64,000 nucleotides of DNA, taken from assembly GCA_024223715.1 (NCBI GenBank), contig JAAEOA010000188.1, positions 37,527 through 101,526 of the forward strand, in the 5' to 3' direction. This stretch comes from a bacterium (GTDB lineage Bacteria > Krumholzibacteriota > Krumholzibacteriia > LZORAL124-64-63). This document shows positions 18,722-27,564 of this stretch, piece after piece (position 1 is the stretch's first letter; every line of letters begins with the position of its first letter). A program made the translations under genes and the position numbers. The notes under the pieces are model-generated. The model was given only the letters and a program-made list of their open reading frames with translations, was not told the origin of the DNA and did no database searches.

Positions 18722-18762
18722 GAATAACCCCGACATTTCACTCAACCAACCGGAGGTGTTCC

Positions 18763-19308
18763 ATGCAATGGACCCAATTACTGTCCAATAAAATGGAAGA
18801 AAGTTACGCAACCGCTGACTCACTGATGGGTCTGCTAACAGATGATGAACTGGACTGGAAACCTGCGACCGGAAAAAACTGGATGACCGTGGGGCAGGTT
18901 TTGATGCATTTGACCAACAGCTGTGGATTTTGCTGCAACGGGTTCGCCACTGGTGAATGGGGAATACCTGAAGGGGCAGACCCGTCGTCCGATTCACCTG
19001 AAAATGGGGGCACCGAAACCGACATGCTTCCTCCAGCTGAAGCCCTGCCTTCGGTGGCCACCGTTGCTGAAGCTCGTGCGTTGCTTGGCCAGGACAAAGA
19101 CCTTGCCTTTACCGTTATTAAAGAAGCTGGTGAAGAAAAGCTTGAAAGCGAAATGAGCGCCGCTCCCTGGGATCCCGCCAACTCACAGAACCTGGGCTCT
19201 CATTGCCTTGGCATGGTTCAGCATCTGGATTCACACCGTCATCAGCTTTTCTACTATTTGAAGCTTATGGACAAAGACGTTAATACCATGACTCTTTGGA
19301 ATATGTAG
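18763..19308 (+). CDS. DinB-family protein
   Basis: 181 residues with a perfect GGAGG ribosome site. It has the four-helix DinB layout: WMTVGQVLMHLTNSCG (first His) and the HCLGMVQHLDSHRHQLFYYL helix with the HxxxH pair. Probably cytoplasmic. The family includes thiol-dependent transferases; the substrate is unknown. It is a paralogue-like relative of the gene at 6846, with low visible similarity outside the histidines. It converges on the M28 peptidase gene, separated by a terminator. Confidence 0.8.
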   Translation: MQWTQLLSNKMEESYATADSLMGLLTDDELDWKPATGKNWMTVGQVLMHLTNSCGFCCNGFATGEWGIPEGADPSSDSPENGGTETDMLPPAEALPSVATVAEARALLGQDKDLAFTVIKEAGEEKLESEMSAAPWDPANSQNLGSHCLGMVQHLDSHRHQLFYYLKLMDKDVNTMTLWNM

Positions 19309-19330
19309 TTTCTGAATGACCAAAAGAATT

Positions 19331-19369
19331 GGGCTGGCTTGAGAAATTCCAAGCCAGCCCGGTATTTTT
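19331..19369 (+). terminator. Rho-independent terminator between convergent genes
   Basis: An 11-bp perfect stem (GGGCTGGCTTG with CAAGCCAGCCC, 8-base loop) followed by GGTATTTTT. An A-rich stretch on the other side means it may also work on the minus strand for the M28 gene. Confidence 0.85.
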
Positions 19370-19383
19370 CAGTGATACAAAAT

Positions 19384-21273
19384 CTACTTCAACAACCACT
19401 CTCGTTGATAATCTCCACTGGCCACCCAAGCGGCGGTCCGGTATCCCAAACGAGTGATGGCTTCAAACAAAGGACCGTTCAGGGTTTCCACTGTGTCGGT
19501 CGTCCGGTGCAAATGAGTGTATCCATTGGTTGTAACAAAATACAATGTTGGCAGATCCGCTTCATGGAAGGCGGTGGCATCGGCACCTCCGCCTTTTCCC
19601 GTCACCGGGGTCATTAAGTTCTGATCCAAGGCATCCAGTTGCAAGGCCCGTCCCCAGAGCAGTGGATTGGATTTTCCGCCGTACACCCTGATGCTGTCAC
19701 CATATGCCACACAGTCAAAATTAAACATGGCCACGGTATCGTTCAGGGGTCGAACTGGGTTATTCACAAAATAATTACTGCCAAACAAACCCTGCTCTTC
19801 TGCTGAAAACAAAACAAAAACCAAAGTCCTTTTTGGTGGTTTGGGCGACCTGGTGAACGCTTCGGCAATTTCCATTAGGGCTGCGCTGCCACTTGCGTTA
19901 TCGTTGGCTCCGGGAAAAAGAGCATGCTGAGCCTGTTTTCCCACATGGTCAAGATGGGCGCCCAATACAAATGTCTCTGTCTTTAAGTCGGGGTCAGACC
20001 CCGGTAAAATCCCCACAACATTCCAGGTTTCGGCGGCTTTTTTGTAGTGCGTTGCCACATCAATTTTTACTTGGGTGTGGGTTTGTAAAGAATGAGGTGT
20101 TTTTGACTCGTCTATTTGTGTTTGCAAATCTTTCAAACTGTAACCGGTTGAGGCCAGCAAATCGGCAGCAACTTCCAGATTGATTTGCAGGACCGGTACG
20201 TTACCCACCTGTTCGCCATCGCCATGCATGACACTACCAATGATCGGTTGTGGATTTTTATCATTGGGTTTCGAGACCAGCAACACCGCTCTGGCACCAT
20301 GGTCGGCCGCATTTTTTGCCTTCGGTCGCGGGTAATGCTGGTGGCCCCAGCCGTCCCCGTTTTCCAGTTTCCAGGAAGGGGCCTGTTTAAATACCAGGAC
20401 AATCTTACCCTCTGCATCCACCCCTGAATAGTCATCGTATCCGTTTTCCGGTTGGCTTAATCCGTAGCCACAGAAAACTACCTGGGCATCGACATTTCCC
20501 TGACCAGTGAAGCCACGGAAAACATAGTCTTCTCCCAATTGATAACTGTCAGATGAGCTGGATAATTTAAAAATCGGATGACCAACCACTTCGTTTGATT
20601 CCACATGGAGAGTTTGAAAATATCCATTATCGCCGCCCGGTTGAAAACCAAGTTCGGCAAATTCCTGAGCAGCCGCCTCAGCAGCCAGACGATAGCCACG
20701 GGTTCCCGGCAACCGACCTGCCAGCTCATCGCTGGCCAGAAATGCCACCCTCTCCAGCAAATCTCTTTCTGTAATGGAGGCTTCGGCTGCATCCAGGGTG
20801 CCATCACTGCTGCTGGTATGATCGTGCATTATCTTCCAGCCGTCTTTTTCCCGGGTCATTACTAAAGTAAAAACTCCGTGGGGCTGGTCATTGTGGCGGT
20901 TCAATCTCCAGCGTCCAACCACCAAGGCTGAATCTTCAGATAGCAGTTGCACATCCAGATCGTCAAATACCAATTGGCCCATTTTCGATTTCCCGGAATA
21001 GGCCTTCCGATAATTCTCCAGTACCTGATGCCAGCCGAAACTCAAATGATCTTCTCCGGCAAATCGCAATTTGGAACTGTTTCTGTAACACTCCATGTAT
21101 TTTTCAAGGTTGCCTTCATTCCAGCCTTGTTCGGCCTCGGTCATGACTTTAATGATGGCTGCTTTGTGAGTGGAAACCTTTTCACCACAACCAGTTAGCC
21201 CCAGACCAGCCAACAATAAAACCGTAAACAGGACCTCAGTGTATACTGTATACCTCAATGTTTTTTCTCCCAT
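19384..21273 (-). CDS. Lipoprotein with SnoaL/DUF4440-like domain fused to M28 peptidase
   Basis: 629 residues. A signal with lipobox LTGCGEK marks a lipoprotein. Residues about 35-160 resemble DUF4440/SnoaL-like folds (AEQGWNEGNLEKYMECY, then DGWKIMHDHTS). Residues about 170-629 are an M28 aminopeptidase with a PA-like insert. Zinc ligands are visible: LGAHLDHVG, GANDNASGSAAL, SAEEQGLFGS, FNFDCVAYGD and HLHRTTDTVE. Such enzymes trim N-terminal amino acids from peptides in the periplasm. The ATG lies inside the end of ovoA (19-bp overlap), so it is probably translated by coupling from that message. Confidence 0.88.
   Translation of the reverse strand: MGEKTLRYTVYTEVLFTVLLLAGLGLTGCGEKVSTHKAAIIKVMTEAEQGWNEGNLEKYMECYRNSSKLRFAGEDHLSFGWHQVLENYRKAYSGKSKMGQLVFDDLDVQLLSEDSALVVGRWRLNRHNDQPHGVFTLVMTREKDGWKIMHDHTSSSDGTLDAAEASITERDLLERVAFLASDELAGRLPGTRGYRLAAEAAAQEFAELGFQPGGDNGYFQTLHVESNEVVGHPIFKLSSSSDSYQLGEDYVFRGFTGQGNVDAQVVFCGYGLSQPENGYDDYSGVDAEGKIVLVFKQAPSWKLENGDGWGHQHYPRPKAKNAADHGARAVLLVSKPNDKNPQPIIGSVMHGDGEQVGNVPVLQINLEVAADLLASTGYSLKDLQTQIDESKTPHSLQTHTQVKIDVATHYKKAAETWNVVGILPGSDPDLKTETFVLGAHLDHVGKQAQHALFPGANDNASGSAALMEIAEAFTRSPKPPKRTLVFVLFSAEEQGLFGSNYFVNNPVRPLNDTVAMFNFDCVAYGDSIRVYGGKSNPLLWGRALQLDALDQNLMTPVTGKGGGADATAFHEADLPTLYFVTTNGYTHLHRTTDTVETLNGPLFEAITRLGYRTAAWVASGDYQREWLLK
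21241..21253. repeat. 13-bp GTATAC-T-GTATAC element, copy 1
   Basis: GTATACTGTATAC inside the N-terminal coding region of the M28 lipoprotein gene. Two more copies lie at 41879 and 42088. Confidence 0.7.
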
Positions 21274-23366
21274 ACAGTCATTTGGCTCATTGTGTGTTGA
21301 AACTTTCTTCCCGTTTCTCGAATCACAAAAGGAACCTCCAGAGGTTCACCCACAGAATTGAAGTCGACTTTTAATGCTGCACTCAGGCCTTCCAACGTGG
21401 TTACATTTTCACCATCAATTTTAATGCCACCCAGCCAGTTTTCTTTTGGTGTGAACTCTTCCAACCAGGTATAGGGAGAGAATAGGACCAACAATCCTCC
21501 CGGGTTGATTCGTTCCGTAATGTGGGTCAAAAACCTGGCCGGATTGTACAGCCGATCAATTAAATTGCTGGCCATGACCAGGTCAAAATTTGAAAACTGC
21601 TCTTTCAGGTTGTGTGCATCACCCTGCCAGAATTCAACCTTTTCTACGGTTTCGTCCAAATCAAAATCGCTGAGGAACCTTTCATGGTAAGTGAGTAATT
21701 CTCCTTCATGTGGCAAAGCATAACGAATTTTTCCCGTCTGCTGAATTTCATGTCCCACCCTAATAAAACGAGCGGAAAAATCAATACCCGTAACCTTGTC
21801 AAAGCACTTGGCCAATTCGAAGGTAGAGCGCCCGGTGGCACATCCTAAATCCAAAGCTCTTTTTGCTGACCTTCCTTTCATCAAATTAATGCAAAGATCA
21901 GCGGTCGCTTTGGGGAAATTCGGAACCTTGTAGTACTCTTCTCCGAAATGAAATTCACAATACTGGCTAACCAGATCATCGGTTTCATAAACATCTATGC
22001 GAATATCCACTTCCGTTTCCGTTTCAACATAACGAAACCCTGCATGCTGGAAGAAGTGACGACGGAAAGCATATCGTGAAAATGGTGAGGCTTCATTGCC
22101 TGTGCTTATCCAGGAGCCCCCTTTAAAAATGTTGTGCTTGGAATCGAAAGTCGGTGTGGAAAAATCGTCATACAAAGGATGAACCCTGAATCCGGAAAAC
22201 CCTGAGATGGGAGTTTCAGTCCATTGCCAGACATTGCCCACTACATCAAAAAGATTTCCCTGCCCATTTTTGTTTACCGGGCAAGAAGAGGCGTATGATT
22301 TCAAATTGATATTGGCATTGTTTCCTTCCCAGTTTTTTTGATCTGCAAGGCTGCTGCCCTGCAACATCGCATGCCATTCAGCCTCGGTTGGCAGGCGTAT
22401 CGGCTTTCCGGTTGCTTCCGACTTCCAGTTACAGAACGCCTTTGCTTCCAAGTAGTTAACTTCTGCCGGCCAATCCCAGGGAATGGGTATTTCTTTTGTC
22501 ATACAACGTAAATTCAGATCCCCAGTGGCTGTTTTAACCCAAAAAGTAGGTTGTTCCGCCTGGGTATAATTTCTCCAAGCCCAACCTTCTTCAGTCCAAA
22601 ATTTTTCTGTTTTATATCCATCGGCTTTAATGAACTCGTAGAACTCTTCATTGCTTACTAAAAATTTCGATGCCTTAAAATCTTTTACGTCTGTTTTGTT
22701 GACTCCAAATTCATTGTCCCAAGCAAAATAGGGATGATGAACCGGTTGACCTTCAATTATCGTTCCTGCTTTCACCTCTTCCATGGAGTTTGTTGGAGCT
22801 TCTCCTGAATCCGGACAAACCGGCCAGTTTTCATTTTCTTTTACCTGATCGAGGGGTAGTTGTCGCATAAGAACTGAACTTGTTTCCAAATGAATACGCT
22901 CATGTTCAATGCCCATCATGATGACCCAAAACGGATCTTCCCACTTGACGGGGACATTCAACTCCAGCTGCTCTATGCATTTTTCCACAACTGCCCGTAC
23001 TTTTTTTCGATATTCCCAGACTTCGGCAACAGTTGGCCATTCGTAATTGCATTCGTTTAAATCGTCCCAACTCATTTCATCAACACCAATGGCAAATATT
23101 GATTCGAAACGAGAATCCACCCTTTTGGAAATGACTTTTGCCAAAACCATTTTGTTGATAAAGAATGTTGCCGTGTGACCAAGGTAAAAAATTATGGGGT
23201 GTCGCAGGGGATCAGCTCGAGTGAAGTAGGATTCATCGCTACTCATTACCTCAAATAAATCTTCGTACACATCCCAGGAATTTTTGAAATAAGCCAAAAT
23301 ATTCCCTCGAAGCACCTCAGGGGTGCCTTGGTCCAGACGTGGGGACGACATAATTTCCATAGTCAT
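21255..23366 (-). CDS. ovoA: 5-histidylcysteine sulfoxide synthase / mercaptohistidine methyltransferase OvoA
   Basis: 703 residues with three parts. An N-terminal DinB-like iron-binding region has YLGHTATFFI and EHERIHLET (His155, His159, Glu161, the expected HxxxHxE). A central FGE-sulfatase-type catalytic region has IPWDWPAEVNYLEAKAFCNW, RLPTEAEWHAM and GNVWQWTETP. A C-terminal SAM methyltransferase has RALDLGCATGRSTFEL. OvoA joins cysteine to histidine with O2 to form 5-histidylcysteine sulfoxide and then N-methylates the product in ovothiol synthesis. All regions are intact, so this organism probably makes ovothiol or a relative. The start at 23366 has AGGAG six bases upstream. Confidence 0.94.
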   Translation of the reverse strand: MTMEIMSSPRLDQGTPEVLRGNILAYFKNSWDVYEDLFEVMSSDESYFTRADPLRHPIIFYLGHTATFFINKMVLAKVISKRVDSRFESIFAIGVDEMSWDDLNECNYEWPTVAEVWEYRKKVRAVVEKCIEQLELNVPVKWEDPFWVIMMGIEHERIHLETSSVLMRQLPLDQVKENENWPVCPDSGEAPTNSMEEVKAGTIIEGQPVHHPYFAWDNEFGVNKTDVKDFKASKFLVSNEEFYEFIKADGYKTEKFWTEEGWAWRNYTQAEQPTFWVKTATGDLNLRCMTKEIPIPWDWPAEVNYLEAKAFCNWKSEATGKPIRLPTEAEWHAMLQGSSLADQKNWEGNNANINLKSYASSCPVNKNGQGNLFDVVGNVWQWTETPISGFSGFRVHPLYDDFSTPTFDSKHNIFKGGSWISTGNEASPFSRYAFRRHFFQHAGFRYVETETEVDIRIDVYETDDLVSQYCEFHFGEEYYKVPNFPKATADLCINLMKGRSAKRALDLGCATGRSTFELAKCFDKVTGIDFSARFIRVGHEIQQTGKIRYALPHEGELLTYHERFLSDFDLDETVEKVEFWQGDAHNLKEQFSNFDLVMASNLIDRLYNPARFLTHITERINPGGLLVLFSPYTWLEEFTPKENWLGGIKIDGENVTTLEGLSAALKVDFNSVGEPLEVPFVIRETGRKFQHTMSQMTVWEKKH

Positions 23367-23408
23367 GAGTAACTCCTGAATCGGATTTTCAATAATTACG
23401 TGTGCTCT

Positions 23409-23436
23409 CTATTGTAGGATTTTCTGGGTTTTTTGC
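23409..23436 (-). promoter_or_regulatory. Probable ovoA promoter
   Basis: On the minus strand TTGCAA (23431-23436), a 16-bp spacer and TACAAT (23409-23414), 42 bases before the ovoA start. Prediction from sequence. Confidence 0.45.
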
Positions 23437-23621
23437 AATTGGCAATGGCAGCTCATTTTTTAGTTTTCAAAAAAGTTTTATAGGTCAAATATGCTTCTTT
23501 GTTTTATTTCAAACGTTTTAATTTCCAAAACTATTAAAAACATGGAACTGTCATTGTTTTAACGGCTTAAAGGATTAAATTCGTTTTTTACCTCCTTTGT
23601 CAAAAAAATAACACAATATCC

Positions 23622-23649
23622 TTGACCTGCAAAAAATAATGACTATGTT
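23622..23649 (+). promoter_or_regulatory. Probable promoter of the rex-hyd operon
   Basis: TTGACC (23622-23627), a 16-bp spacer and TATGTT (23644-23649). Transcription would start near 23656, so the palindrome at 23666 would lie just downstream and could block it. Confidence 0.5.
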
Positions 23650-23665
23650 TAGGGTGTCAAACGGG

Positions 23666-23681
23666 TGTTATAAAAATAACA
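23666..23681. promoter_or_regulatory. Putative Rex operator
   Basis: TGTTAT-AAAA-ATAACA is a perfect inverted repeat resembling the Rex site class TTGTTAAnnnnTTAACAA described in other bacteria. It sits between the predicted start of transcription and the rex start codon, which suggests NADH-responsive autoregulation. A weaker related sequence lies around 23596-23615. Confidence 0.55.
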
Positions 23682-23699
23682 ACTACAAAAAGGATCATA

Positions 23700-24380
23700 A
23701 TGGCTACTCAAATGAAACCCTCCATCAGTTCCCGAACCGTCGGCAGACTGTGTGTTTATCGCAGAATATTGAGTCAACTGCTGCAAAAGGGGTCTGAATA
23801 CATCTTTTCCCGGGATCTTGCCGCAATTTCTGGTGTTTCAGCATCTCAGGTCCGACAAGACCTGATGAATGTCCCTGCCTGGGGAACACCCCAAAATGGC
23901 TACACAACTGAAAAGCTTCTTCTTGCTGTGAACGGGTGCCTGGGCCAAACCCGGGAAATGAATTCCGTTTTGTTGGGCGCTGGCCATCTGGGCCAGGCCA
24001 TTCTTCATTATTTCAACGAAACTCAACCAAAATTGAAAATGAAGGCTATTTTTGAAGCCGATGCCACTCTTGTTGGCTCGCCTCTGTACGGTGTTCCGGT
24101 TTTTCCCGTTCAGGAGTTGGATGAGAAAATTTGCCTGTTGAATGCCCAGGTTGCCATTTTAGCAGTGCCGGAGTCTGAAGCTCAGGAAATTGCTGAAACT
24201 TTGGTTTCTGCCGGTATTTGCAGCATCTTAAATTTCACTCCTGCCCGGTTACAGCTTCCTGCTCATGTCTTTGTGGAAAACAACGACATTCAGCTTTCCC
24301 TGGAGAGGGTTGCTTTTTATGCCGGTCAGGCCATGAGTGAACCTGCGAGCCAAACCCTTTCCGAGGGGTCTTTGGCATGA
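23700..24380 (+). CDS. rex: Redox-sensing transcriptional repressor Rex
   Basis: 226 residues, the usual Rex length. A winged-helix N-terminus (RTVGRLCVYRRILSQLL, ISGVSASQVRQDL) is followed by a Rossmann domain with VLLGAGHLGQAIL and AILAVPESEAQEIA, and a swapping C-terminal helix. Rex binds DNA when NAD+ is high and is released by NADH, controlling fermentation and hydrogenase genes. The next gene starts inside its stop (ATGA), and the following five genes are nearly all overlapped, so Rex probably controls its own operon. Confidence 0.92.
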   Translation: MATQMKPSISSRTVGRLCVYRRILSQLLQKGSEYIFSRDLAAISGVSASQVRQDLMNVPAWGTPQNGYTTEKLLLAVNGCLGQTREMNSVLLGAGHLGQAILHYFNETQPKLKMKAIFEADATLVGSPLYGVPVFPVQELDEKICLLNAQVAILAVPESEAQEIAETLVSAGICSILNFTPARLQLPAHVFVENNDIQLSLERVAFYAGQAMSEPASQTLSEGSLA

Positions 24381-26401
24381 AAGCATCCGACATCGCCCTC
24401 GTCACAACCATTGGTGAACGCTGCCGTACCTGCTTTACCTGTGTACGGGAATGCCCCGCCAAAGCCATCCGCATTGAAGATGGGCAGGCAATGGTTTTGC
24501 ATGAGCGGTGCATCGGATGCGGAAACTGCGTTCAGGTTTGCAGTCAAGGGGCCAAAAAAGCTGTCAATTCTCTCGAACGGGCTCAGCAATTATTAGACTC
24601 TGACCATAAAGTGGCCGCAGCCATTGCTCCTTCTTTTGCAGCTCAATTCACCGAGCACGATGAAACCCATTTGGCCGCTTTGTTACGGGCCCTGGGTTTT
24701 GACATCGTTCACGAAGTTGGCTTTGGTGCCGACCTCATTGCCGAACGCACCCGCGAGGTTGTGGAAGATGGTCCTCTGCAGCGATGGATCGCCACCTCCT
24801 GCCCCGCCATCGTAACTTACGTTCAGCGCTATCACCCAAAACTCTGTTCGTCGCTGCTGCCTTTGGTTTCTCCCATGGTGGCCAGTGCACGGGCCTTGCG
24901 AGCCATGCATGGCCCGGAATTGAAAGTCATCTTTATTGGACCCTGTCTGGCTAAAAAAGGTGAAGCCGCTTTCACAAAAGGCAACAGCCGTGTGGATTGT
25001 GCTCTGACCTTTGGTGAATTGGACGAACTGGTTGCCCTTAAAGGTTTGAATACGGAAACCCTTCCGCCCGATTCATTCGATGAACCACGGGCCCAGCTGG
25101 GCGCCGTGTTTGCCCTGAGCCGGGGCATGGTACAAGCCGCCGGCATGAGCGAAGACCTGGCCACTGGAACTGTAGTCAGTGCCGACGGTCGGCAGGATTT
25201 CCCGGAAGCCCTGAAGGAATTTGAATCCGGTGACCTGGACGCTGAGCTGTTAGACATTCTTTGTTGCAAAGGATGCATCATGGGTGCGGGAATGACCACC
25301 GACGAACCTCTTTTTCGCCGCCGGGCAAGAGTTAGCCGTTACGTAGGCCGACGCCAGAGCCAAAGCAACCGTGGCTTGTGGCGTCATCACATGGACCAAC
25401 TGGAAGACCTCGACCTGACACGGAGTTTTGAGCCCGACGAACTGAAACCGCATGAACCGGATCAGGACGAAATTTCAAGCATTATGAAGCGCCTGGGTAA
25501 AACAAGTTCCAGTGACGAGTTGAATTGCCGGGCCTGCGGCTACGATACCTGCCGACAACACGCCATTGCCATCTTTAAAGGCATGGCCGAAAGTGAAATG
25601 TGCTTGCCGTTTGTTATCGACGAATTGCGCGCCACCGTAGGTGAATTGCACGATTCCAATGCCGAGCTGGCCACTACTCAGGAACAGCTCATGCATTCTG
25701 AACGTTTAGCCAGCATGGGGCAAATGGCTGCCGGCATTGCTCACGAAGTGAACAATCCACTGGGTGTGGTCCTTCTCTATACTCACCTCTTGCAAGATGA
25801 ATACGGTAAAGACACCAAACTGGGCAACGACCTGAAAATGATTGCCGACCAGGCCGACCGTTGTCAGGGAATCGTTTCCGGACTTTTGGATTTCGCCCGG
25901 GAAAACAAAACCGAACTGCATCCGGTGCTAGTGCAGGACTTCCTGGACCAGGCCCTTCGATCAATAGTCTTTCAAGACCAACACAGCCTGGAAATTTCAG
26001 GTGAAAACCCCAATCTGAGCGCCAACCTGGACACCGCTCAAATGGAACAGGTTTTGATTAACTTGGTGAATAATGCCCTGGCCGCCATGCCCCACGGAGG
26101 CCACCTCAATATTCGATATTTTGCCCATGGTGAAGATTCTCTGGACATTCAGGTCATCGATACTGGATGTGGAATTCCTGAAAAAAACCTGGGCCGAATT
26201 TTTGAACCCTTTTTCACAACCAAGGCCCAAGGCAAAGGCACCGGGCTGGGCTTGGCCGTAAGCTACGGCATCGTAAAAATGCATCGGGGCAAACTCACCG
26301 TTAAATCCAACGACGACTCTTCCAGGGGACCCACTGGAACAGTCTTTAACATCAGCCTTCCCCGCTATGTTCAAAGCGGACAACAGGAGGTATCTTCATG
26401 A
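24377..26401 (+). CDS. Sensory [FeFe]-hydrogenase-like histidine kinase
   Basis: 674 residues. Order: two [4Fe-4S] ferredoxin clusters (CxxCxxCxxxC at residues 16-26 and 45-55); an H-cluster domain with the four expected cysteines (TSCP Cys142, GPCLAKK Cys190, CCKGC Cys296 or 297 and Cys300); a CRACGYDTC iron-sulfur motif (384-392); a short coiled region; and a histidine kinase with His456 in [14 protein letters not shown], plus a C-terminal ATPase region ([23 protein letters not shown]). The position of the catalytic proton-relay cysteine (TSCC in true hydrogenases) is serine here. Family knowledge says such proteins sense H2 or redox state instead of making H2 quickly. No membrane segments: cytoplasmic. 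Confidence 0.9.
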   Translation: MKASDIALVTTIGERCRTCFTCVRECPAKAIRIEDGQAMVLHERCIGCGNCVQVCSQGAKKAVNSLERAQQLLDSDHKVAAAIAPSFAAQFTEHDETHLAALLRALGFDIVHEVGFGADLIAERTREVVEDGPLQRWIATSCPAIVTYVQRYHPKLCSSLLPLVSPMVASARALRAMHGPELKVIFIGPCLAKKGEAAFTKGNSRVDCALTFGELDELVALKGLNTETLPPDSFDEPRAQLGAVFALSRGMVQAAGMSEDLATGTVVSADGRQDFPEALKEFESGDLDAELLDILCCKGCIMGAGMTTDEPLFRRRARVSRYVGRRQSQSNRGLWRHHMDQLEDLDLTRSFEPDELKPHEPDQDEISSIMKRLGKTSSSDELNCRACGYDTCRQHAIAIFKGMAESEMCLPFVIDELRATVGELHDSNAELATTQEQLMHSERLASMGQMAAGIAHEVNNPLGVVLLYTHLLQDEYGKDTKLGNDLKMIADQADRCQGIVSGLLDFARENKTELHPVLVQDFLDQALRSIVFQDQHSLEISGENPNLSANLDTAQMEQVLINLVNNALAAMPHGGHLNIRYFAHGEDSLDIQVIDTGCGIPEKNLGRIFEPFFTTKAQGKGTGLGLAVSYGIVKMHRGKLTVKSNDDSSRGPTGTVFNISLPRYVQSGQQEVSS

Positions 26402-27564
26402 CTGACAGCATGGTATTAAGAGTGTTAATTGCCGACGATGAACCAGGAATGCGCACCGGCATTGCCCGGGCTCTGGAAAAATTAACCGTCACCGACGAAC
26501 ATGCGGAAAACAACTACAACCTGGAGTTTGTTTTTGCTTCTGACGGACTGGAAGCCCAGTCCATTCTGGCCACTGAAGAATTCGATTTGCTTCTGCTTGA
26601 CCACGGAATGCCTGGCCTTACGGGCATGGAAATCCTGAACCAACTTCAAGCCGAAGAATCGAACACCATGGTGGTTATGATTACCGCTTACGCTTCGTTG
26701 GATATGGCTGTAAAAGCCACAAAACAAGGCGCTTTCGATTTCCTGGCCAAACCCTTCACCCCAAGTGAATTGAAGGAAGTGGTAGAAAAAGCTGTCCGGC
26801 ACATCATTGTGGAAAGGGCCGCGCGGCAACTGGCATCGGAAAAACGACGCATCCGTTTCGAATTTCTGTCTATTCTGGCCCATGAACTGAAAGCACCACT
26901 CGGTGCAGTGGAAAGCTACCTGCGTTTGCTGGATGAAGGAATAACCGATGGCGATCCAGCCACCACCGAAAGAATTATTGGCCGCAGTCTGGTCCGCATT
27001 GAAGGCATGCGCAAACTCATTTACGACCTGTTGGATTTGACCCGAATCGAGTCCGGTGAAAAGAAACGCAAACTGTCCTCAGTGGACCCCGCCGTTGTTG
27101 CCACCCGGGTTTTGGAAACGTTTGAAGCTCAAGCCGCTGAACGGAACATCAGTTTGCAATTGAATTGTTCTGAGGATACCACCATGCAGGGAGATAACTC
27201 CGAGCTGGAAATCATTCTTAACAACCTGGTTTCCAACGCCATCAAATACAACCAGGACTGTGGTGCGGTTACCGTTGACATCCAGAGCAATTCAAGCGAT
27301 ATAACTCTTTCGGTTACCGACACCGGCATTGGCATGTCTGAAGAGGAAGTATCCAGGTTGTTTGGTGAATTTGTACGCATTAAAAACGACAAAACCCGAC
27401 TCATTGAAGGCAGTGGTTTGGGTTTGAGCATTCTTCGTCGCCTTGTTCGTATGAATGGCGGAGAAATTCAAGTTTCGAGTATAGAAGATGAAGGCACTAC
27501 TTTTACCACAACCCTGTCCCGACGAGGCACTGCAGCCCTTATCACCAGTGGAGATCCAGCATGA
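26398..27564 (+). CDS. Receiver-histidine kinase hybrid protein
   Basis: 388 residues. An N-terminal receiver domain (IADDEP acidic pocket, Asp68 in LLLLDHGMPG, Lys118 in AKPF) is followed by a linker, a dimerisation domain with His162 (SILAHELKAPLG) and an HATPase with NLVSNAIKYN, DTGIGMSEEE and GSGLGLSIL. It starts in an ATGA overlap with the sensor kinase. The likely path is phosphate from the H-cluster kinase to Asp68, altering this second kinase. No DNA-binding output is present, so a further partner must be elsewhere. Confidence 0.88.
   Translation: MTDSMVLRVLIADDEPGMRTGIARALEKLTVTDEHAENNYNLEFVFASDGLEAQSILATEEFDLLLLDHGMPGLTGMEILNQLQAEESNTMVVMITAYASLDMAVKATKQGAFDFLAKPFTPSELKEVVEKAVRHIIVERAARQLASEKRRIRFEFLSILAHELKAPLGAVESYLRLLDEGITDGDPATTERIIGRSLVRIEGMRKLIYDLLDLTRIESGEKKRKLSSVDPAVVATRVLETFEAQAAERNISLQLNCSEDTTMQGDNSELEIILNNLVSNAIKYNQDCGAVTVDIQSNSSDITLSVTDTGIGMSEEEVSRLFGEFVRIKNDKTRLIEGSGLGLSILRRLVRMNGGEIQVSSIEDEGTTFTTTLSRRGTAALITSGDPA

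Larger units (their letters stand above)
23367..23699. other. AT-rich divergent control region
   Basis: 333 bp between ovoA and rex, notably AT-rich between about 23440 and 23620. It holds one promoter for each direction and the putative Rex operator. No gene seen. Confidence 0.6.
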
